Source of the DNA: a virus
IMG/VR virus record: IMGVR_UViG_3300025010_000264
Span: 1-20,856 of that record
Reading direction: 5' to 3' (one strand)
Length of the DNA stretch: 20,856 bases
In this document: positions 5,639-12,787 of the stretch, piece by piece
How the letters are laid out: each line of letters starts with the position of its first letter
Position numbering within the stretch: position 1 is the first letter of the stretch
Translations under genes and position numbers: made by a program
The notes under the pieces: model-generated
Databases searched by the model: none
Seen by the model: the letters and a program-made list of their open reading frames with translations, nothing else
What the model was told of the DNA's origin: nothing

Positions 5639-6099
5639 GAAAGAAAATCCATTATGATGGCTATGCCAGATTAATAACTGGCAAGAAAGGTGAGTTGCTA
5701 GAAGTTGAAGAACTTTATTGTAATACAGAAAATATTAGAGATTTATTAGAGGGTTCAGGTGACGATGATTTTAAGAAAATCTCCTACAAAAACAAAAACG
5801 CAAGAATTATAGTATTCTTTGTTCTGACAGAAGAAAAGTTTACCTATGGTGAGGGTGTAGAATACGACTGTTTTGTTTCTGTATTGAAAGAAATAGTATT
5901 GATTAGAAATTACAAGAAGAATCTTAAGTTAGAAATCATAGAAGTCGTAAAATATAGCAATTTTATAGGAATAACTATTGATGATATTATATACAGTAGT
6001 TGCGATGATTATTTAAAAGACTTGGCTGAGAAATATTTTGAATGGTATGGTGATGAACGTATTATTCCTAGAGTTAGAAAAAGAAAGGCTAAGAAATAA
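5635..6099 (+). CDS. Unknown 154-residue protein
   Basis: Overlaps the zinc-ribbon gene by ATGA, with AAAAGGGAAAAG as ribosome site. The N-terminus (RKKIHYDGYARLITGKKGELLEVEE) suggests a beta sheet. The middle is hydrophobic and mixed (NARIIVFFVLTEEKF, VSVLKEIVLIRN), and a basic tail (RVRKRKAKK) ends the protein. No cysteine cluster or signal peptide and no family recognised. It lies in a chain of coupled genes, so it is likely co-translated with its neighbours. Confidence 0.7.
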   Translation: MRKKIHYDGYARLITGKKGELLEVEELYCNTENIRDLLEGSGDDDFKKISYKNKNARIIVFFVLTEEKFTYGEGVEYDCFVSVLKEIVLIRNYKKNLKLEIIEVVKYSNFIGITIDDIIYSSCDDYLKDLAEKYFEWYGDERIIPRVRKRKAKK

Positions 6100-6101
6100 A
6101 A

Positions 6102-6308
6102 ATGAAATATACCAGGATAACCGATGATGGTAGAAAGCTAGAATACGATACGGAAGAATCAGGTTTTAATCGTGAGAAAGCTAAGAAATTTATCAAGAAC
6201 TATAACAAAGAAGTAACAGATGAAGAAATGGACGAAATGGATGATATGGAGTTGTGGATTCTTTGGGCAGGAGTAGTTCCTCTTTGTGAGGGAGATTTTA
6301 GATTATGA
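6102..6308 (+). CDS. Unknown 68-residue acidic protein
   Basis: Starts two bases after the previous stop. The ribosome site is weak (AAGAAATAAAA), so translation probably depends on coupling. The N-terminal half is charged (KYTRITDDGRKLEYDTEE), followed by a helix rich in Glu, Asp and Met (EEMDEMDDMELWILWAG). No domain recognised. Acidic mini-proteins of phages sometimes mimic DNA or bind host proteins, but that is speculation. Confidence 0.6.
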   Translation: MKYTRITDDGRKLEYDTEESGFNREKAKKFIKNYNKEVTDEEMDEMDDMELWILWAGVVPLCEGDFRL

Positions 6309-6331
6309 GAAAGAGAGTGAAGGTTAAATAA

Positions 6332-6772
6332 ATGTTACCACTTGAAATAAGGATATGGGATAAAGAAACTAAAAAGATGTCCCATGATGGATTCATAGAC
6401 ATAGCTGATAATGATAATTGGGACAACAACACCTCTATGTATCAAGTAGCAAAATCATTTCAGGATGGAGAAGACGAGAGGTTTGTTCCTACAATACATT
6501 TACCTGGAATGATTGATAGGAAAGGAAGAAAGATATTTAGCGGAGACATATGTAGAAGGTATTATGACCATAATCCTGATTTAGTTGCAATATTTAGAGT
6601 CGTATTTGAGAATCTAAGTTTCGGCTATTATTGGATTGGGGGAGTAAATTCAATGGACAAGGAATTTAATTCATTTTGGAATTGTGATAACGGAGAAATA
6701 AGACCTTTGGGTAAAGACTTAGAAGTTATAGGTGACGAATTTAGAAATCCTGAATTATTGAAAGGAATATAA
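6332..6772 (+). CDS. yopX: YopX-family phage protein
   Basis: 146 residues with the plan of the YopX family, named after a gene of Bacillus phage SPbeta. The N-terminus has IRIWDKETKKM (residues 6-16), the middle has IDRKGRKIFSGDIC (about 61-74), and the C-terminus has LEVIGDEFRNPELL (about 130-143). These three blocks are the usual YopX landmarks (xFRAWDKxxKxM, DKxGKxIYxGDI, xVIGNIYENPEL). The fold is a beta-rich hexamer former in known structures, with no settled function. GAGAGTGAAGG gives a good ribosome site. It precedes the first SpoIIID-like gene by three bases. Confidence 0.88.
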   Translation: MLPLEIRIWDKETKKMSHDGFIDIADNDNWDNNTSMYQVAKSFQDGEDERFVPTIHLPGMIDRKGRKIFSGDICRRYYDHNPDLVAIFRVVFENLSFGYYWIGGVNSMDKEFNSFWNCDNGEIRPLGKDLEVIGDEFRNPELLKGI

Positions 6773-6775
6773 GAT

Positions 6776-7213
6776 ATGAGAAGAGATAAGACTTATTCAA
6801 AAATACTTCAAGTGTGTGAGTATTTAGTAGAAAACAAAATATCACTTAAAGCAACTTCAAGACATTTCAAAGTAACGACTCCAACAATTTATCGTTATGT
6901 TGAAGAATTAAAATCAATAAATTATGAATTGTACTTGGAGGCAAGAAAGATAATAGAGACATATAAAACTTATAATAGATCTCTAGAGGAAGAATTTAAA
7001 GTTATTAGTAGACAGATAGAAATATGTCAGTATATTGCTGACAACAAAGTAACAATAAGCGAAGCTGCCTTACATTTTGAAAGCAATTATGGTTTCATTT
7101 ATAGTAGTATAGGAAAAGTTTATAATTATAATCCTGATTTATATTATGACGTAAGAAAAGTAATAAATTCTAATAAAGGCCGGGGTGGTAGGAGAAAGGT
7201 AGTGTTAAGTTAA
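6776..7213 (+). CDS. Tandem SpoIIID-like HTH regulator 1
   Basis: 145 residues made of two similar halves (about 9-66 and 78-140). Each half resembles the sporulation regulator SpoIIID: a first helix (QVCEYLVENKISL; EICQYIADNKVTI), a helix-turn-helix (ATSRHFKVTTPTIYRYV; EAALHFESNYGFIYSSI), then a stretch like the SpoIIID N-P-[DE]-L-x-x-x-V-[KR]-x-[IV] tail (NYELYLEARKII; NPDLYYDVRKVI), and a basic end (GRGGRRK). SpoIIID is a monomeric DNA-binding regulator of mother-cell genes; a fused pair could bind a composite site. The second helix-turn-helix is less regular. A related gene follows at 7754. Regulation of phage or host genes is inferred. Confidence 0.75.
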   Translation: MRRDKTYSKILQVCEYLVENKISLKATSRHFKVTTPTIYRYVEELKSINYELYLEARKIIETYKTYNRSLEEEFKVISRQIEICQYIADNKVTISEAALHFESNYGFIYSSIGKVYNYNPDLYYDVRKVINSNKGRGGRRKVVLS

Positions 7214-7244
7214 TAGTGAATTTATTAAAAGGAGGTTTTCGTAA

Positions 7245-7754
7245 ATGGCTTGTACCTGTTCAACTTTTGATTCCGATTCAGGGAGATTCAACTGTTCCGT
7301 TTCCGGCTCCGGCTGCGTGTATATGATTCCTGATTCAATAAGATGTGCTAAAGAATATGGGGAAGGACCGGATGCTTCTCAAAATAAATGTGAAGATTGT
7401 TTCTTTTTTTATACTGAGAATAATAGAAGATGTTGTATTACAGAACCGTATAGTAATAGTCTCAAACACAGCAAGTATATTGATAAAGAATTAGCTTGTT
7501 GTGGTGGATTTAAGAAAAGAGAATTAATAGCAAGATATTACATCGAAAATATTTTAAAGGATGAAAATTATAGAAAGCTATATAACAATAATCCTTTCTT
7601 CAGAAATATTTTAATATACCTAGAAAAAGGATATACTCTAAAAGAATTAATTGAGTTTACTTATCAGCAATGCAAAAGAAATGATGATCTTAGACTTGAT
7701 TTAGAAAAACAATTTTTATCAAATCCTAAACCTAAGATTAAGAATAAAAATTAA
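7245..7754 (+). CDS. Cys-rich protein of phage type, unknown
   Basis: 169 residues with a consensus ribosome site (AAAAGGAGG) before ATG 7245. The N-terminal 90 residues hold about 13 cysteines in blocks: CTCSTFDSDSGRFNC, SGCVYMIPDSIRC, CEDCFFFY, RRCC and ACCGGF. The block C-S-T-F-x(4)-GRFxC..GxGCxxxIPDxxxC looks like a conserved phage/Clostridia protein, but I cannot name a function. The C-terminal half is a charged helical domain (RYYIENILKDENY) with a lysine-rich tail. It lies between the two SpoIIID-like genes and overlaps the second by one base, so it may work with them. Confidence 0.75.
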   Translation: MACTCSTFDSDSGRFNCSVSGSGCVYMIPDSIRCAKEYGEGPDASQNKCEDCFFFYTENNRRCCITEPYSNSLKHSKYIDKELACCGGFKKRELIARYYIENILKDENYRKLYNNNPFFRNILIYLEKGYTLKELIEFTYQQCKRNDDLRLDLEKQFLSNPKPKIKNKN

Positions 7755-8281
7755 TGACAATACTCAATCAAGGGTTAGTCTTAAAAATATGCAACTATTT
7801 AGTTAATGAAGAATCTACTTTAAGAAAAACAGCAGCTCATTTCAAAATTTCATACGGAACAGTTTTCAGGGCTTCCCTTATGGTTAAAAAATATGATAAA
7901 GAATTGGACAAGAAAGTTCAAGCAAGACTTTTAGAAAACTATGAAATGTATCAAAGAACTAATCCTAAGAAAATTAGAAAGAAGAGACCTAAAATATTGT
8001 CTCAATTAGAGGTAATAGAAAGAAGACTTGATATTTGTGAGTATATTATCGAAAATAAATGTACTTTAATAATAGCAGGAGAACATTTCAATATATCTCA
8101 CGAAACAGTAAGAAAAGAAGTTCAACGAATAGAAAGTATCGATCCAGTTCTATACTGTGAAGTTCGTAAAGTATTTAAAAAAAATCTCAAAGAGAGAAGT
8201 ATTAGAGCTTCTGAATCTAATAAGAAAAGAAAATCTTTAAGGGAATATAATAAGACTAATATAGGTAAGGAGGGTTATTGA
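7754..8281 (+). CDS. Tandem SpoIIID-like HTH regulator 2
   Basis: 175 residues, start ATG 7754 sharing a base with the previous stop (TAATG). Again two SpoIIID-like halves (about 8-68 and 90-150) joined by a basic linker (NPKKIRKKRPK). Half 1: LKICNYLVNEESTLRKTA, then HFKISYGTVFRA. Half 2: LDICEYIIENKCTLIIAG, then HFNISHETVRKEV, then IDPVLYCEVRKVF, which is close to SpoIIID in spacing and residues. The tail is very basic. This is a paralogue of the protein at 6776. Together they may recognise long sites or form an activator/repressor pair; targets are unknown. Confidence 0.78.
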   Translation: MTILNQGLVLKICNYLVNEESTLRKTAAHFKISYGTVFRASLMVKKYDKELDKKVQARLLENYEMYQRTNPKKIRKKRPKILSQLEVIERRLDICEYIIENKCTLIIAGEHFNISHETVRKEVQRIESIDPVLYCEVRKVFKKNLKERSIRASESNKKRKSLREYNKTNIGKEGY

Positions 8282-8284
8282 AAT

Positions 8285-8956
8285 ATGAGAGCTAAAAAGA
8301 AAATTTATACCTTTGAATGCTCAGAGTGTGGTGAAGAATTTTTTTCTGAGACTCCTGTATGTAAGTATAAATGTGATTTTTGTGGAAAAGTAGATAAATA
8401 TAGTGAAATAACTGAAGAAAGGGATGATTCAATAATGCCTAAAGTTTATACTAAAAAATGTACCGAGTGTGGAGACGAGTTTGTAACAAATAACCAAAAA
8501 GAAATAGTATGCCATGATTGCGATCCAGGTTCTTACGAATATGAATGTCAAATCTGCGGAGAAGATGAAGGTAGTGGAGTTTATGCTTTAAACGTTTGTG
8601 AGGATTGTTATGAAAACCATAATAATGATAGAGCTAAAAGGAAAAAATCAAAGAAAGCATTTTCAGGCTATTTAAAGAGTCCTAAATTCGAGAGAAAAGA
8701 AATGGAACAGAAAGAAGTATCTATTCCTGAGATAATAACAGAACCAAGATTTGATAAGGAATATTACCAGACTGGTACAGCTATTGAATTTGAAAATCAG
8801 ATTGAGGGTTTTGAAAAAACAAACGGTCTTATCTCTGTTGTTAATAACTCTGAATTGATAATATATTGGATGTCTGAGGATAGTCCCTTTGAAAGTTTTA
8901 CAATAAAAATTCAAGACGTTATCTCCGGAAATGTAAAGCTGAGAAAGTTATCATAA
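8285..8956 (+). CDS. Triple zinc-finger protein
   Basis: 223 residues, ribosome site AAGGAGG ahead of ATG 8285. Three four-Cys modules in the N-terminal half: CSECGEEF..CKYKCDFCG (residues 11-35), CTECGDEF..CHDC (about 59-80) and CQICGEDE..CEDCYE (about 87-108). They resemble zinc ribbons, the last close to a RING/treble-clef spacing. A basic linker (RAKRKKSKKAF) follows, then a C-terminal domain that matches the end of the protein at 3308 (QDVISGNVKL versus EDILSGNVRL). It is likely a nucleic-acid or protein adaptor. It is the last gene before the inverted repeat at 8965. Confidence 0.75.
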   Translation: MRAKKKIYTFECSECGEEFFSETPVCKYKCDFCGKVDKYSEITEERDDSIMPKVYTKKCTECGDEFVTNNQKEIVCHDCDPGSYEYECQICGEDEGSGVYALNVCEDCYENHNNDRAKRKKSKKAFSGYLKSPKFERKEMEQKEVSIPEIITEPRFDKEYYQTGTAIEFENQIEGFEKTNGLISVVNNSELIIYWMSEDSPFESFTIKIQDVISGNVKLRKLS

Positions 8957-8964
8957 AACTAAAC

Positions 8965-9014
8965 TAAGGATTTGCTGTCCGGGATTAATTTTCTTGTAGA
9001 AGAGCAAATCCTTA
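8965..9014. repeat. 12-bp perfect inverted repeat, end of first operon
   Basis: TAAGGATTTGCT (8965-8976) and AGCAAATCCTTA (9003-9014) are exact complements around a 26-base loop. Only a short A/T-rich stretch follows, with no clean T-run. The hairpin begins nine bases after the zinc-finger gene and ends 36 bases before the winged-helix gene, so it may end or stabilise the upstream mRNA or serve as an operator. Confidence 0.65.
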
Positions 9015-9049
9015 AATAATATTTTAAATATAAAAAGGGGAGAAATAAA

Positions 9050-9325
9050 TTGAACAACACAACTCTAGAAGAGTATTTATTACAAGCCGGGAAAAGACTT
9101 CCGGAGAAATCTGAAAATGTTCTAATAGCTTTATTGGAAGACAGGTCAAGTAAGGAAGACTTATCTTTAAAGGCTCAGGTTAGAAGATCTTCTTTGGATG
9201 ACATAGTAAATAGATTATACACTCTAGGTTTCTTGGATATTTATTCTGAAGGTAAAAGTAAGATTTGCAAGATAACCAATTTGGGGAAAAGTTATTTAAA
9301 ACTACAGATAGATAAAGTTAGTTAG
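9050..9325 (+). CDS. Winged-helix DNA-binding protein
   Basis: 91 residues from TTG 9050 after AAGGGGAGAAATAAA. The core (about 22-84) has the order of a MarR/ArsR-type winged helix: NVLIALLED, SLKAQVRRSSLDDIVNRLYTLG (helix-turn-helix) and FLDIYSEGKSKICKITNLGKSYL (wing and last helix). No ligand or metal residues stand out. The gene stands alone, with long perfect inverted repeats just before (8965-9014) and immediately after (9326-9372), and a promoter for the next operon at 9375. It is a candidate phage regulator that could act on either repeat, but that is inference. Confidence 0.75.
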   Translation: MNNTTLEEYLLQAGKRLPEKSENVLIALLEDRSSKEDLSLKAQVRRSSLDDIVNRLYTLGFLDIYSEGKSKICKITNLGKSYLKLQIDKVS

Positions 9326-9372
9326 TCTATTGAAGTCTGACTCTGGATAGATTAGAGTCAGACTTCAATAGA
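9326..9372. repeat. 19-bp perfect inverted repeat
   Basis: TCTATTGAAGTCTGACTCT (9326-9344) and AGAGTCAGACTTCAATAGA (9354-9372) are exact complements with a 9-base loop. The left arm starts right after the stop codon of the winged-helix gene; the right arm ends two bases before the TTGATATAAT promoter (9375-9384). No T-run follows. It may act as a transcription barrier or as an operator overlapping the upstream part of the promoter. Confidence 0.8.
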
Positions 9373-9374
9373 AC

Positions 9375-9384
9375 TTGATATAAT
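9375..9384 (+). promoter_or_regulatory. Extended -10 promoter for the lysin operon
   Basis: TTGATATAAT with TATAAT at 9379-9384 and the TG of an extended -10. No TTGACA- or GGGAAAA-like -35 is seen; the -35 position falls within the right arm of the inverted repeat 9354-9372, so a hairpin/cruciform or a bound protein there would overlap polymerase. It would drive the genes from 9439 to 12784. Confidence 0.55.
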
Positions 9385-9438
9385 TAATAACAAGAAATAC
9401 TCTAATATTAAAAGTAAATATTGGGAGGGATAGGATAT

Positions 9439-9711
9439 TTGAAACCTGTAACCAAAATTCATATAGTCATGGTTGAGAAGGTTACTGGCAAACCTTTAGG
9501 AGATTTAGTATTCCCGGAAGAAACTCTTATTGGGGATTTAAACAACGCAATAGTAATATGGTTCCCTAAAGATAAAATATTTCCTGAAAAAGACTTAAAG
9601 GGTATAGTTTCTGCCACTGGTAGGCCAGTAATAGCCTTGATAAACGGAGCGGAAATAGGATATATAAAAGAAATTGTGGAGTGGGTAAAAGATGAGTCGA
9701 AAGAAAATTAA
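9439..9711 (+). CDS. Unknown 90-residue protein
   Basis: Starts at TTG 9439, nine bases after GGGAGGG (9423-9429). A TTG at 9421 in the same frame overlaps that site and is rejected. The protein has alternating hydrophobic and polar stretches (IHIVMVEKV, NAIVIWFP, PVIALINGAEIGYI) suggesting a compact alpha/beta or beta fold, and no cysteine. No family recognised. It overlaps the next gene by 20 bases and is the first gene after the promoter at 9375. Confidence 0.65.
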   Translation: MKPVTKIHIVMVEKVTGKPLGDLVFPEETLIGDLNNAIVIWFPKDKIFPEKDLKGIVSATGRPVIALINGAEIGYIKEIVEWVKDESKEN

Positions 9712-9970
9712 GAAAGCTGTTTATCAGAAATTAAAACCAGAAGAAAATCTTGAATTGGTAGACAAGATGATGAGTCAATTCTATCAATATATAAAAGATA
9801 ACGAAAAGTATCTTTTAGGAAGAACATTTAGAACTGCTATTATGAAGTTTGCTAATAGATTGGATAGACCTCAAGATTTCTTTAGGATATCTAATCTTAT
9901 GATTCCTAATACTATTGATAAAGTAATAACATCAAAGCATCTTTATGATTTTACTCAGTATGGGATCTAA
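9692..9970 (+). CDS. Unknown helical 92-residue protein
   Basis: ATG 9692 lies within the end of the previous gene, after GTGGAGTGGG. The protein is basic at its N-terminus (SRKKIKKAVYQKLK) and predicted mainly helical (LELVDKMMSQFYQYI, FRTAIMKFANRL). No domain is recognised. It overlaps the next gene by 11 bases, so the three genes 9439-10394 are likely translated in step. Confidence 0.65.
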   Translation: MSRKKIKKAVYQKLKPEENLELVDKMMSQFYQYIKDNEKYLLGRTFRTAIMKFANRLDRPQDFFRISNLMIPNTIDKVITSKHLYDFTQYGI

Positions 9971-10394
9971 ATGCTACAACTGTAGAAAGGCAACGCCTCT
10001 ATTATGTTCTTGGATTAAATCTGGAGACTTAGATGGTAAGGGATACAAGAAAAAGAGCAATTCATTTGTTGTAGATGGATTTATCACTGTAATAACTGAA
10101 TGTCCGGATTTTATAGAAGGAAACCTTCCGGGATTAAGATCTTGTTCTTTGGATAAAAAGAAAGATAAAAAAACATTATTTGAGAAATTAATAGAAATAA
10201 ATGATTTAAATAAACTTTTAGAAATATTGAACAAAATAAATTATACAGAATTAAAAGGAAGTGAATTTCAAGCTATCTCATTAAAATTCTTCGGTAAAGA
10301 AGGTAGTTTGGGAACTAGAAAGCCTATGTATTACGGATTGATTAAAAGACTTAATAAATTAAATGATAGGGAGGTTGTTCAAATTGGAGTCTAA
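9960..10394 (+). CDS. Unknown protein with N-terminal Cys cluster
   Basis: 144 residues if ATG 9960 is used; ATG 9945 in the same frame is possible. Neither has a clear ribosome site and the gene overlaps the previous stop, so coupling is likely. The N-terminus holds CYNCRKATPLLCSW and, further on, ECPDFIEG (related to the C-x2-F signature) and RSCSLD, a probable metal site. The rest is helical (LFEKLIEINDLNKLLEILNK) with a basic segment. Its end overlaps the lysin gene by 11 bases. Function unknown. Confidence 0.65.
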   Translation: MGSKCYNCRKATPLLCSWIKSGDLDGKGYKKKSNSFVVDGFITVITECPDFIEGNLPGLRSCSLDKKKDKKTLFEKLIEINDLNKLLEILNKINYTELKGSEFQAISLKFFGKEGSLGTRKPMYYGLIKRLNKLNDREVVQIGV

Positions 10395-11043
10395 AGAATT
10401 TATAGGGTTAGTATCTCCGGCAGCTCAGGAATTACAGAAGAAATTTGGGATATTTTCATCTGTAACAATAGCTCAAGCAATATTAGAAACAGGATGGGGT
10501 AAATCTTTACCTATAGACAAAATCACTAAACAAAATAGTTTTAATTTATTTGGAGTTAAGGGTAAAGGACCGGCAGGTAGCGTTTCCTGCCTGACTGAAG
10601 AGGTTTACAATGGTAAGAGGGTTACTATTACAGCCCAATTCAGGGCCTATAACAGCTATTTAGAATCATTAGAAGACCATCACAAGTTATTAATGAGTGA
10701 TAGGTATTTACGGGTTCGTAAAGCAGAAACTCCAGAGATAGCTTGTAAAGCTTTATATGATTGTGGGTATGCGACAGATCCGAAATATGCTAATAGTCTT
10801 ATAAGTTTAATTAATCAGTATGGTTTAAAACAGTACGATATTATAGAACCAAAACCTGTCCCCGGTCCATTTCCTGACGTTCCGGAAGGTTTATGGTACT
10901 CCGGCCATGTTACTAGATGTAAGAATGCCGGATTATTAAAAGGTGACGATAAAGGAAATTTTAATCCCGACAAACCAGTAAGTCATGTAGAAATGGCAGT
11001 AATATTAGCTAGACTTATGGATTTGGGAGTAATAAAGGGATGA
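10384..11043 (+). CDS. GH73 N-acetylglucosaminidase with SLH domain
   Basis: 219 residues from TTG 10384 behind GGGAGGT (10374-10380). Residues about 8-148 form a glycoside hydrolase family 73 domain: the catalytic Glu is in AQAILETGWGKS (E35), followed by SFNLFGVKG, FRAYNSYLESLEDH and ALYDCGYATDPKYANSL, all typical of LytG/FlgJ-type enzymes that cut the peptidoglycan glycan strand. Residues about 168-215 form one S-layer-homology domain (FPDVPEGLWY, GLLKGDDKGNFNPD), which binds wall polymers. There is no signal peptide, as expected for a phage endolysin released by a holin or for a virion enzyme. No holin is evident nearby. Confidence 0.92.
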   Translation: MESKEFIGLVSPAAQELQKKFGIFSSVTIAQAILETGWGKSLPIDKITKQNSFNLFGVKGKGPAGSVSCLTEEVYNGKRVTITAQFRAYNSYLESLEDHHKLLMSDRYLRVRKAETPEIACKALYDCGYATDPKYANSLISLINQYGLKQYDIIEPKPVPGPFPDVPEGLWYSGHVTRCKNAGLLKGDDKGNFNPDKPVSHVEMAVILARLMDLGVIKG

Positions 11044-11429
11044 ATCAAAAACATATAACAATAGATCAATTTAATGAATTAACAGAACCTCAGAAAGAAT
11101 ATTTACAAAAGTGGTGGACAGAACCTCAAATGGGAAACCTCTTTGTTATACCAAGATTTCAAAATAGTAAGTATGTCATTCTTGGAAATAGTGAAAACCC
11201 CGAAAATATCTACTGTAATCGTGGGGTATTCCCTAAAGAATGGTGTTATCCCTTACTGAGTGGGTGGGATATGTTAATGTTTTTAAGAAATAATGATATA
11301 GAATTTTATAATAGCTATTTTAGAGTTGATTCTGAAGAAAAACTTTTAGAAAATTTATGGATAGATTTCAAAATAGCTATTAACGATAGGATTATCAATG
11401 AAGATAAAGAAATCATTCAAGAAGATTAG
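11040..11429 (+). CDS. Conserved phage-type protein, unknown
   Basis: 129 residues; ATG 11040 overlaps the lysin stop (ATGA), with GGGAG upstream. Features are the N-terminal FNELTEPQKEYLQKWW, a middle with aromatic residues and the block CYPLLSGWDMLMFLRNN. Similar W-W...LPLLSxxQMxxFL patterns occur in small proteins of Firmicute phages, but no function is known to me. The acidic C-terminus overlaps the next gene by 32 bases. Confidence 0.7.
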   Translation: MNQKHITIDQFNELTEPQKEYLQKWWTEPQMGNLFVIPRFQNSKYVILGNSENPENIYCNRGVFPKEWCYPLLSGWDMLMFLRNNDIEFYNSYFRVDSEEKLLENLWIDFKIAINDRIINEDKEIIQED

Positions 11430-11727
11430 ACCTGTAAAGTACAAGTACAAGTACAAAGGTTTAGTAGAGGGATATAGGGTAGTTTTGATTAACGGTAGGA
11501 TTACAAATCCTAAAGCAAATGATAATCTAATATACCCGATATATCCTTTAGAAATAGCAATACAACAATGTAATATCCTATTCAACTGTCTAGTTATTAA
11601 AAAGACAGAAGAATTAAGAATAGAAGAATGTAAAAATGGAAAGTCAAAAACCTATTTCGTCTTAATTAAAGATGGGAAACAGGTAAATGAGAAATTATCT
11701 TTCAAAGAAAAGAGGGTTAAAAGTTGA
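11398..11727 (+). CDS. Unknown basic 109-residue protein
   Basis: ATG 11398 is within the end of the previous gene; the ribosome site is weak (AGGATTATCA). The N-terminus is very basic, and a run of GTACAA repeats (about 11438-11456) encodes the KYKYKYK stretch. The rest has beta-type hydrophobic segments (YRVVLINGRI, PIYPLEIAIQQC, TYFVLIKDGKQ). It ends in an AAAGAGGGT ribosome site for the next gene. No family recognised. Confidence 0.6.
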   Translation: MKIKKSFKKIRPVKYKYKYKGLVEGYRVVLINGRITNPKANDNLIYPIYPLEIAIQQCNILFNCLVIKKTEELRIEECKNGKSKTYFVLIKDGKQVNEKLSFKEKRVKS

Positions 11728-12536
11728 GTGAAAACCTATGTAAACAATGCGGTAAGTGCTGCGAGGTTATAGTATTAAGTGTTAGTATGGAAAGAATTAA
11801 GGATTTGGCCTATTTAGATAATGGTTCTGGTTTTACAGAAAAAGAATCAGATGTTATTTTTATAGCTAAGAATTGGTCTGAACTATCAAAGAAAGATGCT
11901 ATATCCAGAAACCCTCATATAAAGACTTGGAAAGGTGAGGGGGATATAGACAATAATGAAAAATATTTTTATGAATGTCTTAGATTTAATAGGGAAACTA
12001 GAAAATGTTCAGCCTATGAATCAAGACCTAAAGTTTGCTCTGGTTTTCCGTATTACGGTAAGAAAATTAATCCTAAAAACTTATATTCTCCAGAGTGCGG
12101 TTTTGTTGAAGAAAATAAAAAAATTGGAGATATACAAGACATAAATAATGCTTTGGGAATAGAATTAAAACCTTGGCAAATAGATTATATTTTCGATGGG
12201 GAACCTATTCCTGAAATATGTCCGTGTATTGTGAAAATACCTTGGATTGATAAAGAAAATATAAAGATAAATAAAGGTTTTAGTAATGAAAATTACTGTT
12301 CCTTAAGAGGTAGAAGAATAGGTAAAACATTAGCCTATTGTATTAGGATTATTCTTGGATTTTCAGATGATATTCATTTTAAAGACTTTTCCATAAGAAG
12401 GGAAGATATCTATATTTTAAGTGACGAATGTTTTGGTCCAAGTTATTCAACAGGATGCTTTAGGAAAATGTTTTTAGATACTCAGGATAAATTGACCAAA
12501 GCAGGTTTTAATACTATAAGGTTAATAAGATCATGA
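11724..12536 (+). CDS. YkgJ-type cysteine-cluster protein with P-loop-like C-terminus
   Basis: 270 residues from TTG 11724. The N-terminus has CKQCGKCC (residues 6-13), then C85, C95, C105 (KVCSGFP) and C125, which is the plan of the YkgJ family thought to chelate zinc or an iron-sulphur cluster. The C-terminal half is unusual: a PWQ motif (residues 150-152) and GRRIGKT (about 196-202) resemble the Q motif and degenerate Walker A of phage terminase/helicase ATPases, but I see no clear Walker B or nuclease motif after it. It could be a fusion, a degenerate ATPase or coincidence. Its stop overlaps the next gene (ATGA). Confidence 0.75.
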   Translation: MSENLCKQCGKCCEVIVLSVSMERIKDLAYLDNGSGFTEKESDVIFIAKNWSELSKKDAISRNPHIKTWKGEGDIDNNEKYFYECLRFNRETRKCSAYESRPKVCSGFPYYGKKINPKNLYSPECGFVEENKKIGDIQDINNALGIELKPWQIDYIFDGEPIPEICPCIVKIPWIDKENIKINKGFSNENYCSLRGRRIGKTLAYCIRIILGFSDDIHFKDFSIRREDIYILSDECFGPSYSTGCFRKMFLDTQDKLTKAGFNTIRLIRS

Positions 12537-12784
12537 GCGAAGAACAAACCCCTTATTCTTTCAAAGATAAGTTAGATAGTATAACTTGTGACTATCTAAA
12601 TAAGAAAACAAAACAATGTGAATCTGACTTCACTTGTAGCCAGATAATCACGGTAACAGTATGTTGTGAATTCTGCGGAAAGAGAAATTGGTGTAATGAT
12701 AAATGTACAGCAGCCTTTATCACAAAAGGGAAACCAGTAATAAGGGTCCCTCAAATTAATAAGAAAAAGAAAAGATTATTCTAA
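12533..12784 (+). CDS. Small Cys-rich protein, last gene of lysin operon
   Basis: 83 residues; ATG 12533 overlaps the previous stop. Cysteines form blocks (ITCDYLNKKTKQC, FTCSQ, CCEFCGKRNWC and KC), consistent with one or two metal sites. The C-terminus is basic (NKKKKRLF). No family recognised. An intrinsic terminator follows within a few bases (12788-12820), so this gene closes the operon that began at 9375. Confidence 0.7.
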   Translation: MSEEQTPYSFKDKLDSITCDYLNKKTKQCESDFTCSQIITVTVCCEFCGKRNWCNDKCTAAFITKGKPVIRVPQINKKKKRLF

Positions 12785-12787
12785 ATT

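Noticed and set aside
11956-12144. Second frame inside the YkgJ-like gene
   Set aside because: No ribosome site and entirely covered by a convincing gene.
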